Shown here: piece after piece, positions 51,290-59,466 of the stretch | How positions within the stretch are numbered: position 1 is the stretch's first letter | Layout of the letters: every line of letters starts with the position of its first letter | Assembly (NCBI RefSeq): GCF_000233955.1 | Contig: NZ_JH376604.1 | Location: 20,879-84,878, forward strand | Reading direction: 5' to 3' | Length of the DNA stretch: 64,000 bases | Source of the DNA: Paraprevotella clara YIT 11840 | Lineage (GTDB): Bacteria > Bacteroidota > Bacteroidia > Bacteroidales > Bacteroidaceae | The notes under the pieces: generated by a model | The model's database searches: none | What the model saw: the letters and a program-made list of their open reading frames with translations, nothing else | What the model was told of the DNA's origin: nothing | Translations under genes and position numbers: made by a program

Positions 51290-51505
51290 TTATTCAGCAG
51301 CAGGAGCTTCAGCAGCAGCGCTATCAGCAACTACAGCAGCATCAGCGGCAGCGCTATCAGCAACTACAGAATCAACTTCTACGATTTCTTCTTCTACAGC
51401 TACAGTGTCAGTATCTGCTGCAGTTTCAGCCTGAGAAGTTTTGTTACCGCAAGATGCGAAAGAAATAGCTGCGAAAGCTACGAACAAAAATGCTAACTTT
51501 TTCAT
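51290..51505 (-). CDS. Small alanine/serine/acid-rich lipoprotein, 71 aa
   Basis: A lipobox signal (MKKLAFLFVAFAAISFASC, Cys19) precedes a mature chain of only about 52 residues made of Ala, Ser, Val, Asp and Glu (TVAVEEEIVEVDSVVADSAA, in part). Two 22-bp direct repeats at the DNA level encode the VVADSAA units. It probably forms an extended, disordered, negatively charged lipoprotein at the periplasm or cell surface. The function is unknown. It is monocistronic with its own terminator. Confidence 0.8.
   Translation of the reverse strand: MKKLAFLFVAFAAISFASCGNKTSQAETAADTDTVAVEEEIVEVDSVVADSAAADAAVVADSAAAEAPAAE
51315..51369. repeat. Two 22-bp direct repeats in the lipoprotein gene
   Basis: 51315-51336 and 51348-51369 are identical over 22 bp (starting GCAGCGCTATCAGCAACTAC), separated by 11 bp. 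The 33-bp period is in frame, so slippage would change the length of the protein by 11 residues. Confidence 0.9.
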
Positions 51506-51705
51506 TTTTTTGCTTTTTTAAATCTGTAAAACAATCAATTGCTTATTAAAACATTGCAAAGGTATATACTTTTTTGATATGTTGTACACTTTGCCCTCTT
51601 TTTTTTGATACTTATTTTTTAAGACTTATATAAGTTGCAATGAATCAATATTTTATGTACTGTTAATTTTTCGAGGTTCTCTGTGTGCTATTCCATAGAA
51701 TTATG

Positions 51706-51713
51706 TAACTTTG
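51706..51713 (+). promoter_or_regulatory. -7 element upstream of mtaB
   Basis: TAACTTTG matches TAnnTTTG, with TGTG at about 51682 as a poor -33. The leader to the ATG at 51756 is about 36 nt, which argues against the TTG at 51735 as the start. Confidence 0.55.
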
Positions 51714-51755
51714 CGGTTAGAACAGTGATTAAGATTGGATTATACTATAGATGAT

Positions 51756-53099
51756 ATGACAGAAGCATCCGTTTTTGAGGGGAAGAAAGCCGTATATTTT
51801 ACGTTAGGCTGTAAGTTGAATTTTGCAGAGACTTCTACAATAGGGCGTTTGTTGAAGGAGATGGGAGTGAGGACGGTGCGAGCCGGAGAACGTGCCGATA
51901 TTTGTGTGGTGAATACTTGTTCGGTGACAGAGGTCGCCGATCATAAATGTCGGCAGGCTATTCACAAGTTGGTGAGACAACATCCCGGTGCCTTTGTAGT
52001 GGTGACGGGCTGTTATGCTCAACTTAAACCGGAGCAGGTTTCTGCCATCGACGGAGTGGATCTGGTTTTAGGGGCAGAACAGAAAGGAGATATATTGCGT
52101 TATTTAGAGGAACGTTTGCCCTTGTTGCCGGCAGAACGTAAACTAGCTGATGCGGAGCACGAGGCTTACACAGTACCTACGAAAGATATACATACATTTG
52201 TCCCTTCCTGTTCATGTGGCGACCGGACACGTTATTTTCTGAAGGTGCAAGACGGATGCGATTACTATTGTACGTATTGTACGATTCCATACGCTCGTGG
52301 GCGTAGCCGTAACGGTAGCATAGCCTCATTGGTTCGTCAAGCAGAACAAGCAGCATCGGAGGGCGGCCGTGAAATAGTGTTGACCGGAGTGAATATCGGA
52401 GATTTCGGTAAGACCACCGGCGAGAGCTTTTTGGATTTGGTGAAAGCGCTTGATAGGGTGGAAGGCATAGCCCGTTATCGTATATCTTCCATCGAACCCA
52501 ATTTGCTGACAGAGGAAGTATTAGCTTATTGTGCAGAGTCGCGTGCGTTTATGCCTCATTTTCATATACCATTGCAAAGCGGTAGTGATGAAGTGTTGAA
52601 GCTTATGCGTCGCCGTTATACTACAAATTTTTTTGCAGAGAAGATATCACGTGTGAAGGAACTGATGCCTGATGCCTTTGTCGGTGTGGACGTGATTGTA
52701 GGTACAAGGGGCGAGACAGAGGAGTGTTTTGAAGAAGCATTCGAATTCATTCGTTCGTTGGATGTGAGTCAGTTGCATGTGTTCAGTTATTCGGAGCGTC
52801 CCGGAACGATGGCTCTGAAAATAGAACATTCCGTTTCGCCTGAGGAGAAACATCGACGTAGCCAACGGCTATTGGAGCTGTCTGATGCGAAATGGGAAGC
52901 GTTTTATCGGCGTTACATCGGAACCGAGGCCGAGGTCCTGTTGGAAAGGTCCCGAACGGAAGGAGTGATGCATGGCTTTACGGCCAACTATATCCGGGTG
53001 GAATTGCCTGTCGAAGGGAATCTGGACAATCAGATTGTCCGTGTACGTTTGGGAGATTTTAATGCAGACAGATCGGCTTTGCGTGCCACCTTATTATAA
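51756..53099 (+). CDS. mtaB: tRNA methylthiotransferase MtaB
   Basis: MtaB converts t6A37 to ms2t6A37 in tRNAs reading ANN codons. The 447-residue protein has the N-terminal UPF0004 domain with TLGCKLNFAET, CVVNTCSVT and VVTGCYAQ (three cluster-binding cysteines). The radical SAM motif is Cys168-x3-Cys172-x2-Cys175 in DGCDYYCTYCTIPYARG. PHFHIPLQSGSD is in the barrel, and a C-terminal TRAM domain ends the protein. KLN rather than QMN in the first motif separates MtaB from MiaB. The start is taken as ATG 51756. Confidence 0.94.
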   Translation: MTEASVFEGKKAVYFTLGCKLNFAETSTIGRLLKEMGVRTVRAGERADICVVNTCSVTEVADHKCRQAIHKLVRQHPGAFVVVTGCYAQLKPEQVSAIDGVDLVLGAEQKGDILRYLEERLPLLPAERKLADAEHEAYTVPTKDIHTFVPSCSCGDRTRYFLKVQDGCDYYCTYCTIPYARGRSRNGSIASLVRQAEQAASEGGREIVLTGVNIGDFGKTTGESFLDLVKALDRVEGIARYRISSIEPNLLTEEVLAYCAESRAFMPHFHIPLQSGSDEVLKLMRRRYTTNFFAEKISRVKELMPDAFVGVDVIVGTRGETEECFEEAFEFIRSLDVSQLHVFSYSERPGTMALKIEHSVSPEEKHRRSQRLLELSDAKWEAFYRRYIGTEAEVLLERSRTEGVMHGFTANYIRVELPVEGNLDNQIVRVRLGDFNADRSALRATLL

Positions 53100-53117
53100 T
53101 AGTAGGAGGGGAAGGAT

Positions 53118-54134
53118 ATGGACAAAGTGGCTGTAGTCATTTTAAATTGGAACGGAGAAGAAATGCTTCGTCGCTTTTTGCCTGGTGTGCTGGCTCATAC
53201 ACAGGCAGAGATATATGTGGCCGACAATGCTTCTACGGATAAGTCGTTGGAGCTTCTTTCTGTGGATTTTCCTGCAGTGAAAACAATCTTATTGGAACGG
53301 AATTATGGTTTTGCCGAGGGGTATAACCGGGCTTTGGCACAGATTGAGGCCGAATATTTTGTTTTGTTGAATTCGGACGTGGAGGTGAAAGACGATTGGA
53401 TTTCTCCCATGTTGCAGTATTTGGATACTCATCCGGAGGTAGCAGCCTGCCAACCCAAAATCTTAAGTTGGCATGCACCGGATAAGTTTGAGTATGCGGG
53501 AGCGGCAGGAGGATACATGGATGCTTGGGGCTATCCGTATTGCAGGGGGCGTATAATGAATACGGTGGAAACCGATGAGGGGCAATACGATACTGTGGCA
53601 CCTGTTTTTTGGGCCACCGGAGCCGCTTTGATGGTACGTAGTGCCGTTTATCATGAAGTCGGAGGTTTGGATGCCCGTTTTTTTGCCCACATGGAGGAGA
53701 TAGATTTTTGTTGGCGATTACGCAGTCGCGGATACGATATCGTTTGTATACCGTCGGCTGTGGTTTATCATGTAGGGGGAGGCACGTTGCCCAAGGAAAG
53801 CCCGAATAAGACCTATTTGAATTTCCGGAATAACCTTTATATGCTTTATAAGAATCTGCCGGATGAACGTTTAAGTACGGTCATGCGTTGTCGTTTTTGG
53901 CTGGACAGACTGGCAGCTCTCCAATTTTTGCTGAAAGGAGAGAGACGGTCTTTTCAGGCTGTATTTCGGGCGAGGGCTGATTTCAGAAAGCAAAAGAAAG
54001 ATTTTCGGGCCTCCCGGAAGGAAAATCTGTCCCGTATGGTCGTGAATCCGATTCCGGAACAGGCTCGGTTTAGTATTTTGTGGGCTTACTATTTCCAAAA
54101 TCGTCATAAATACTCCGATTTGCCCCATATATAG
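53118..54134 (+). CDS. GT2-family glycosyltransferase
   Basis: This is a 338-residue glycosyltransferase of the rhamnosyltransferase-like GT2 group. KVAVVILNWNGEEML opens the GT-A fold; YVADNASTDKSLE holds the nucleotide-sugar Asp; FVLLNSDVEV (about 83-92) is the DxD-type metal site; ATGAALMVRSAVYHEVGGLD and HMEEIDFCWRLRSRGYDI are the acceptor and catalytic-base region. The C-terminal roughly 90 residues are helical and basic, suggesting membrane association. It lies 18 nt after mtaB behind a GGAGGGG ribosome-binding site. It likely takes part in surface polysaccharide synthesis; the substrate is unknown. Confidence 0.88.
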   Translation: MDKVAVVILNWNGEEMLRRFLPGVLAHTQAEIYVADNASTDKSLELLSVDFPAVKTILLERNYGFAEGYNRALAQIEAEYFVLLNSDVEVKDDWISPMLQYLDTHPEVAACQPKILSWHAPDKFEYAGAAGGYMDAWGYPYCRGRIMNTVETDEGQYDTVAPVFWATGAALMVRSAVYHEVGGLDARFFAHMEEIDFCWRLRSRGYDIVCIPSAVVYHVGGGTLPKESPNKTYLNFRNNLYMLYKNLPDERLSTVMRCRFWLDRLAALQFLLKGERRSFQAVFRARADFRKQKKDFRASRKENLSRMVVNPIPEQARFSILWAYYFQNRHKYSDLPHI

Positions 54135-54163
54135 TTTTCTTTTTGCTTTTTTTAGTAAAATAG

Positions 54164-54194
54164 TTTGTGATTAATGTATTTGTTTGTATATTTG
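54164..54194 (+). promoter_or_regulatory. Promoter of the gldB-like gene
   Basis: TTTG at 54164-54167, 19 nt, then TATATTTG at 54187-54194, both perfect. Transcription would start near 54201, supporting a start codon at 54221. Confidence 0.75.
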
Positions 54195-54220
54195 TATGCG
54201 TATTTAACGAATAATAAGTT

Positions 54221-55240
54221 TTGAAGCGAGTTTTATTGATTTTAATAGGTCTGACTATGTTTTTTTCTTCTTGTCGGTGGAGTTCCGTTCCCTGGTGGAC
54301 GGATAGCCAGTCGGATAAAGGAGAAAAAATATTCCGTTATGACCGTTTGGTTGATGAATTCGTTTCCTTGAATAGTTTCACTTCTCTCCAGCGTATGAAT
54401 ACGGAATACCCGGCTGCGACACGGTTGCTTATAGAAGAGGTGTTGGCTATCGGAGCCGTACAGGAACCGCGTATCGAACAGCGTTTGCGGGAGTATTATC
54501 TTGACTCCACTATGCAGGTGTTGTTGGAAGACGTGCATGATGAGTACACGGATTTGAATGTGGAGGAAGCAGAAATCTCTTCGGTATTCGAGCAAGTCAA
54601 GAAGGCTGACCCCAGTTTCCGTATACCGTTTATGTATACTCAGATATCCGGTTTGAATCAAAGTATTGTGGTGGGCGACAGCTTGTTGGGTATCAGTCTG
54701 GACAAGTATTTGGGGCGTGACTATCCTTTGTACCGCAAATATTATCATGATTATCAGCGTCGGGTAATGGATCGAAGTTGGTTGGTGTCGGATGCTTTGT
54801 TCTATTATCTGTCCCATGAATATCCTTTGCCGGACGATAAGGTGCATACCTTGTTGGATTATATCGCAGATTACGGGAAGATACATTGGGTGATTGCGCA
54901 TTGCCGGAATATCTCTTTGGAGCAAGAAGCAGGTTTTGAAGAAGAACGCGTGCTTTGGTACAAGGAGAACGAAACAGAAGTATGGAATTGGCTAATGGGG
55001 CATGGTGTTCTGACTTCTGCAGATTTGACGATGATCAGGCTTTTCATGGAGCCTCGTGGAACTACGCCTTATATCGGGAAGGACAGCCCGGATCAGATAG
55101 GTTTGTGGTTGGGCTTGCAAATCATAGACCATTATATGAAATCACATCCCCGGGTGACGATCGGTGAATTGCTTCATGAGAATGATTATGAAAAGATTCT
55201 CCGTGAGTCGGGGTATCATCCGTCAGCAAACAAAAAGTAA
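54221..55240 (+). CDS. gldB: GldB-like lipoprotein
   Basis: This is a 339-residue lipoprotein related to the gliding-motility protein GldB of Bacteroidetes. The signal is (L/M)KRVLLILIGLTMFFSS with Cys18. Family features are SGLNQSIVVGDSLLGISLDK, YLGRDYPLYRKYY (about 163-175), the M-x-x-S-W-L-V-S-D block and, near the end, PDQIGLWLGLQIIDHYMKSH. The start codon is TTG at 54221. The next ATG would cut away the hydrophobic part of the signal, and the promoter position fits the TTG. Non-gliding Bacteroides keep this gene; the role there is unclear. It overlaps the next gene by 1 nt. Confidence 0.8.
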   Translation: MKRVLLILIGLTMFFSSCRWSSVPWWTDSQSDKGEKIFRYDRLVDEFVSLNSFTSLQRMNTEYPAATRLLIEEVLAIGAVQEPRIEQRLREYYLDSTMQVLLEDVHDEYTDLNVEEAEISSVFEQVKKADPSFRIPFMYTQISGLNQSIVVGDSLLGISLDKYLGRDYPLYRKYYHDYQRRVMDRSWLVSDALFYYLSHEYPLPDDKVHTLLDYIADYGKIHWVIAHCRNISLEQEAGFEEERVLWYKENETEVWNWLMGHGVLTSADLTMIRLFMEPRGTTPYIGKDSPDQIGLWLGLQIIDHYMKSHPRVTIGELLHENDYEKILRESGYHPSANKK

Positions 55241-55947
55241 TGGAACCAGCACTTTATTTGATACCTGTCACGTTGGGGGATACACCTCATTCACAGGTTT
55301 TGCCGGATTATAATACTGAGGTTATCCGGAACATCAGACATTTCATCGTGGAGGATTTGCGTTCGGCCCGCCGTTTTCTGAAAAAGGTGGATCGAGACAT
55401 CAATATAGATGAGTTGACTTTTTACGCCATGGGGAAGCACGCCTCTCCGGAAGCGTTTGCGTCCTATCTGCACCCTTTGGAACAAGGGATGCCGGTCGGT
55501 GTGATTTCGGAGGCCGGTTGTCCGGCTGTGGCCGACCCGGGAGCCGATGTGGTGGCCATTGCCCAACGTAAGGGACTGCGGGTCATTCCTTTGGTGGGGC
55601 CGTCTTCCATGATTTTAGCCGTGATGGCGTCCGGCTTCAACGGGCAGAGTTTTGCTTTCAACGGTTACCTGCCGATAGACCCGGCTGAACGGACCAAACG
55701 TATTAAAATGTTGGAACAGCGGGTATATACGGAACATCAGACCCAGTTGTTCATCGAGACACCTTACCGTAATGCCAAGATGTTCGAGGAGATTCTTCGG
55801 ACATGCCGTCCACAGACCCGTCTTTGTGTGGCGGCAGGCATAACTTGTAAAGAAGAGTATATAAGAACACGAACGGTACAGGAATGGAAGAAACATTCTC
55901 TTCCGGATTTATCCAAGGTTCCGGCCATATTCTTGATTTACAAGTAG
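55240..55947 (+). CDS. RsmI-like SAM-dependent methyltransferase
   Basis: This is a 235-residue member of the tetrapyrrole methylase-fold group close to RsmI, the 2'-O-methyltransferase of C1402 in 16S rRNA. Motifs are LYLIPVTLGD (first strand), VGVISEAGCPAVADPGADVV (SAM-binding, about 86-105), VIPLVGPSSMILAVMASGF (about 115-133), TQLFIETPYRN and AAGITCKEEYIRT. It is shorter than E. coli RsmI and starts differently, as in the Bacteroidetes branch, so rRNA specificity is probable but not certain. It is translationally coupled to the gldB-like gene. Confidence 0.82.
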   Translation: MEPALYLIPVTLGDTPHSQVLPDYNTEVIRNIRHFIVEDLRSARRFLKKVDRDINIDELTFYAMGKHASPEAFASYLHPLEQGMPVGVISEAGCPAVADPGADVVAIAQRKGLRVIPLVGPSSMILAVMASGFNGQSFAFNGYLPIDPAERTKRIKMLEQRVYTEHQTQLFIETPYRNAKMFEEILRTCRPQTRLCVAAGITCKEEYIRTRTVQEWKKHSLPDLSKVPAIFLIYK

Positions 55948-55972
55948 GGGCAGGAATGACTTCTTTAGAATA

Positions 55973-56022
55973 AAAAATCAATCTCAGGAGATTCGTTTTT
56001 CAATCTCCTGAGATTGATTTTT
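55973..56022. terminator. Bidirectional terminator between convergent genes
   Basis: A perfect 21-bp inverted repeat (55973-55993 with 56002-56022) encloses an 8-nt loop. It starts with AAAAA and ends with TTTTT, so it can end transcription from both sides: the RsmI-like gene on plus and the dipeptidyl peptidase gene on minus. The dispersed 14-mer TCGTTTGGCGCAGA follows immediately at 56022-56035. Confidence 0.9.
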
Positions 56023-56035
56023 CGTTTGGCGCAGA
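56022..56035 (+). repeat. Copy of the dispersed 14-mer TCGTTTGGCGCAGA
   Basis: An exact copy of the 14-mer at 2574-2587; the reverse complement is at 46486-46499. It is attached to the right arm of the convergent terminator, as the 46486 copy is attached to another palindrome. Confidence 0.6.
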
Positions 56036-56066
56036 ATGTAAATCGCTGTGGCTCAGTACGGAATAC

Positions 56067-58274
56067 TTACTTCATATTTTCGATGAAGAAATTCGTGATG
56101 CTCGTGTAAAGATGGTTACGGGTGTTGCCACCGGTGATGTTATGGTTGCGGTTGTTATAGGGGAGCATCATGAACGGTTTGCCGGCTTGCACCAATGCTT
56201 CGGCATACTCCATGGAGTTGCGGAAGTGGACGTTGTCGTCGGCCGTGCCGTGGCAAATCAGGAGCTTGCCATGCAACTTGTCGGCTTGGCTTATCGGACC
56301 GCGGGCGTATCCGGCGGCGTTTTCCTTCGGGGTGCGCATGAAGCGTTCCGTGTAGACCGTGTCGTAGTAACGCCAGCAAGTAGGAGGAGCCACGGCGACT
56401 CCGGCTGCGAAGACGGGACGGCCTTCGCTCATGCTCATCAGTGTGTTGAAGCCTCCGTAACTCCAACCCCAGATACCGATACGCGAGGCATCAACGTAGG
56501 GCAGCGTACCCAGATAAAGGGCGGTTTCCACTTGGTCTTTTGCTTCTAAGTAGCCTAAGTTCAGGTAGGTGCATTTCTCGAACTCTGCGCCCCGTCCTCC
56601 GGTGCCCCGTCCGTCCACGCAGACACAGATGAAGCCTTGTTGTGCCAAGTATTGTTCATACAAGGTGCCGCCCATGCTGCCGGTTCCCCAAGAGTCGAGG
56701 ACTTGTTGAGAACCGGGACCGCTGTACTGGAACATGACGACGGGATATTTCTTGCCCGGATTGAAATCGGCAGGTTTGACCATGTAGCCGTTCAACTGTA
56801 TGCCTTCTCCCGTAGTGAATTGGAAGAACTCGCGCGTCCCTAAATTCTGGCTGTTGAGTTTGGCCACTAATGCTTGGTTGTCTTCGAGTACTTTCAGCGT
56901 CTTGCCGTTGCGGTTGCAAAGGGTGGTCACGTACGGTGTACGGATGTTGGAATAGACATTCATGTAATACTTCATGTTTTTGCTGAATATGGCACTGTTG
57001 TCACCTTCTTCTGCAGAGAGTTTTTCTATTTTGCCCTTGCTGTCGCTCCTGTAAACGGCCGTGTGCATCGGGTCGTCTGCCGGATTGGCGGAAAAATAGA
57101 AACTGCCGTCCGCCGTGTCGTATCCATAGAAACTTTTGACGATGAGTTGGCCGCCGACGGCCTTTTTTATCAGGCTGCCGTTCAAGTCGTAGAGGTAAAG
57201 GTGGTTGTATCCGTCCCGCTCGCTGGTCAGCACAAAACGGTTGGGATAGAAGACCAGGTTTTTAAAGACGTTTTCACTGACGTACTTGTCCACGTTGTCG
57301 CGCAGGATTTTTTTGCATTCCGTGGAGCGCGGATTGGCCATGTACACTTCCAGGCAGTCCTGATGGCGGTTTAATGTGAAGACAGCGAGTTTGGCCGGGT
57401 CGCTGGTAAACCGGATGCGCGGAATATAACTGTCGGCTTCGAGAGGCAGTTTCATCGTGCGGATTACACGGGCCTTGATATCGAACGTCTGTACGCTGAC
57501 GGTGGAGTTTGTGGTGCCGGCCATAGGATACTTATATTCATAGCGGCCCGGATATTCCGCATACTGTTCTTTGGACGGATGGCTGCCTTTGTACCATGGG
57601 AAGGAAAACGTAGACACCTTGCTTTCGTCATAACGGATCCATGCTATCATGGTATTGTCGGCGTTGAAGTCGAAGGAACTGCTTGTGCTGAACTCTTCCT
57701 CGTTCACCCAATCGGGGATACCGTTGATGACTTCGTTGAATTTCCCGTCTTTGGTGATTTGGCTTTCGCTGTTATTGAACAGCAGTTTGACTAGGAACAG
57801 ATTATTGTCGCGGACGAAACCGACAAGATTGCCGTCCGGAGAGAACTTGGGCGACTGTTGAGGGCCGTTGTCCGACAAGGGGGTGAGGGTGCGGTTGGCA
57901 ATGTCGTACAAATAGTACACGGCAGTGAAGGAATGACGGTAGATGGGTTTCGTTTCCGTTTGTATCAGCATTTTCTTTTCGTCCGGTGACAGGATGTAGC
58001 CGTCTATCTTTTCCAGTTTGACGTCCCTTGCCGTAGCCACGTCGAACAGCACGTCTTTTTGCTGTCCGTCCTTGAAGGAATAGGTGATGATTTGTTTGTG
58101 ATCGTCGCTCAGCCGGGAATAGCTTTCTCCGTCGTTGAGCGGGTTCACGCCATAGATGCGTTTGGCGGCATATTCGCCTGCACACAACTCTTTTAATGAA
58201 AGTCCCGTCGCATTCGAATGTACGGGAACGGCTGCCAGGAGGCATCCGACTAAAAAGGTTGTAATCTTTTTCAT
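56067..58274 (-). CDS. Exported dipeptidyl peptidase IV-like serine peptidase (family S9)
   Basis: This 735-residue protein has a signal peptide (MKKITTFLVGCLLAAVPVHS, cleavage near NATG). The N-terminal beta-propeller (DPPIV_N type, about 60-480) has PDWVNEEEF, which supplies the glutamates that bind the substrate amino terminus. The catalytic alpha/beta hydrolase domain (about 500-735) holds Ser605 in GWSYGGF, Asp in GTADDNVHF (about 683) and His in RNHNITGG (about 715). It removes N-terminal dipeptides, typically X-Pro or X-Ala, in the periplasm. The gene is monocistronic between a palindromic promoter region and a strong terminator. Confidence 0.93.
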   Translation of the reverse strand: MKKITTFLVGCLLAAVPVHSNATGLSLKELCAGEYAAKRIYGVNPLNDGESYSRLSDDHKQIITYSFKDGQQKDVLFDVATARDVKLEKIDGYILSPDEKKMLIQTETKPIYRHSFTAVYYLYDIANRTLTPLSDNGPQQSPKFSPDGNLVGFVRDNNLFLVKLLFNNSESQITKDGKFNEVINGIPDWVNEEEFSTSSSFDFNADNTMIAWIRYDESKVSTFSFPWYKGSHPSKEQYAEYPGRYEYKYPMAGTTNSTVSVQTFDIKARVIRTMKLPLEADSYIPRIRFTSDPAKLAVFTLNRHQDCLEVYMANPRSTECKKILRDNVDKYVSENVFKNLVFYPNRFVLTSERDGYNHLYLYDLNGSLIKKAVGGQLIVKSFYGYDTADGSFYFSANPADDPMHTAVYRSDSKGKIEKLSAEEGDNSAIFSKNMKYYMNVYSNIRTPYVTTLCNRNGKTLKVLEDNQALVAKLNSQNLGTREFFQFTTGEGIQLNGYMVKPADFNPGKKYPVVMFQYSGPGSQQVLDSWGTGSMGGTLYEQYLAQQGFICVCVDGRGTGGRGAEFEKCTYLNLGYLEAKDQVETALYLGTLPYVDASRIGIWGWSYGGFNTLMSMSEGRPVFAAGVAVAPPTCWRYYDTVYTERFMRTPKENAAGYARGPISQADKLHGKLLICHGTADDNVHFRNSMEYAEALVQAGKPFMMLPYNNRNHNITGGNTRNHLYTSITNFFIENMK

Positions 58275-58324
58275 TTTATTTTAGATGTAATGGATAATAT
58301 CTTAACCTTAGAACTATTTTATCG

Positions 58325-58332
58325 CAAAGATA
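58325..58332 (-). promoter_or_regulatory. -7 element of the dipeptidyl peptidase promoter
   Basis: On the minus strand TATCTTTG is a perfect -7 element, about 50 nt upstream of the ATG. With the plus-strand element at 58344 it forms an inverted repeat (CGCAAAGATA ... TATCTTTGCG, 58323-58353). Confidence 0.65.
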
Positions 58333-58343
58333 AGTTTTTTTTC

Positions 58344-58351
58344 TATCTTTG
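58344..58351 (+). promoter_or_regulatory. -7 element of the radical SAM gene promoter
   Basis: TATCTTTG lies 24 nt before the ATG at 58376. The two divergent -7 boxes are only 11 nt apart, so polymerase cannot occupy both promoters at once. Confidence 0.65.
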
Positions 58352-58375
58352 CGAGGCAATAACGGTTTAAAAAGT

Positions 58376-59317
58376 ATGGCTATACCTTATTTATATACAG
58401 ACTACGGAGAATTCTTGCGTCGGGAATTTCCTTTCAAAGTACAAAAGATTTCCATCAATGCGGGTTTTACTTGCCCTAACCGTAATGGGGAAAAAGGTTG
58501 GGGCGGATGTACTTACTGCAACAACCAGACGTTTAATCCGGCCTATTGCCGTACGGAGAAAACGATTACGGAGCAGTTGGAGGAAGGCAAGCGCTTTTTC
58601 GGACGAAAGTATCCGGATATGAAGTTCCTGGCTTATTTCCAAGCTTATACGAATACGTATGGAGAAGTAGATGAGGTTATCCGGAAGTATGAAGAAGCTT
58701 TGGTTGTGCCGGATGTGGTGGGAATAGTCATTGGCACGCGTCCCGACTGTATGCCGCAGGCATTGCTGGATTATCTGACCGGACTGAACCGCCGTACTTT
58801 CCTGATGGTGGAGTACGGGATAGAGAGTGTGGACGACGGGACGCTTGTCCGCATCAATCGCGGGCATACGTTTGCCGAGACGGCGGAAACCGTCCGGCGT
58901 ACGGCGGATGCAGGCATACGAACCGGTGGGCATATCATCCTCGGGCTGCCCGGAGAGAAGCGTGACGAGTTGGTCGGGCAGGCTGCGTTGGTGTCCCGTT
59001 TGCCTCTGACCGCTTTGAAAATCCACCAACTTCAACTGATAAGGGGCACACGTATGGCACACGAGTATGCTTTGCATCCGGAACAGTTTCATCTGTATAC
59101 GGCGGATGAATATATCGAGCTGGTTATCGACTATATCGAACGCCTGAGGAGCGATTTGGTATTGGAGCGTTTTGTATCGCAATCTCCTAAGGACTTGCTG
59201 ATTGCTCCCGACTGGGGACTGAAAAACTATGAGTTTACCGAACGGTTGAAGCGCAGGATGAAGGAGCGGGGCGCATGGCAGGGAAGGCTTGCCGACCGCA
59301 GGGAGCAAACCCGTTAG
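58376..59317 (+). CDS. Radical SAM protein of the YhcC type
   Basis: This 313-residue protein matches the TIGR01212/YhcC group of radical SAM enzymes, whose reaction is not firmly known. The cluster motif is Cys33-x11-Cys45-x2-Cys48 in TCPNRNGEKGWGGCTYCNN, a spacing particular to this group. Other conserved parts are YFQAYTNTYGEVD, GTRPDCMP, VEYGIESVDD and GGHIILGLPGE. The start is ATG at 58376 because the longer frame (58349) would cover the promoter. It is divergent from the dipeptidyl peptidase gene. Confidence 0.88.
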   Translation: MAIPYLYTDYGEFLRREFPFKVQKISINAGFTCPNRNGEKGWGGCTYCNNQTFNPAYCRTEKTITEQLEEGKRFFGRKYPDMKFLAYFQAYTNTYGEVDEVIRKYEEALVVPDVVGIVIGTRPDCMPQALLDYLTGLNRRTFLMVEYGIESVDDGTLVRINRGHTFAETAETVRRTADAGIRTGGHIILGLPGEKRDELVGQAALVSRLPLTALKIHQLQLIRGTRMAHEYALHPEQFHLYTADEYIELVIDYIERLRSDLVLERFVSQSPKDLLIAPDWGLKNYEFTERLKRRMKERGAWQGRLADRREQTR

Positions 59318-59382
59318 GCGTATGTTTGCGATTGTTCGCGAGCACAAAATACTGCTTTTTAGGAAGGTAATCCGTAAAAAGC

Positions 59383-59413
59383 TTCGTGGTTATGTTTTTT
59401 TTATTTACTTTTG
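59383..59413 (+). promoter_or_regulatory. Promoter of the GH105-type gene
   Basis: TACTTTTG at 59406-59413 is a perfect -7 element, with TTCG at 59383-59386 nineteen nt upstream. A small hairpin (CATGC-GAA-GCATG, 59419-59431) would form the 5' end of the mRNA. Confidence 0.55.
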
Positions 59414-59466
59414 CGGAACATGCGAAGCATGAAGAACCAATTCATTAATTATTAATATTAATCTAC

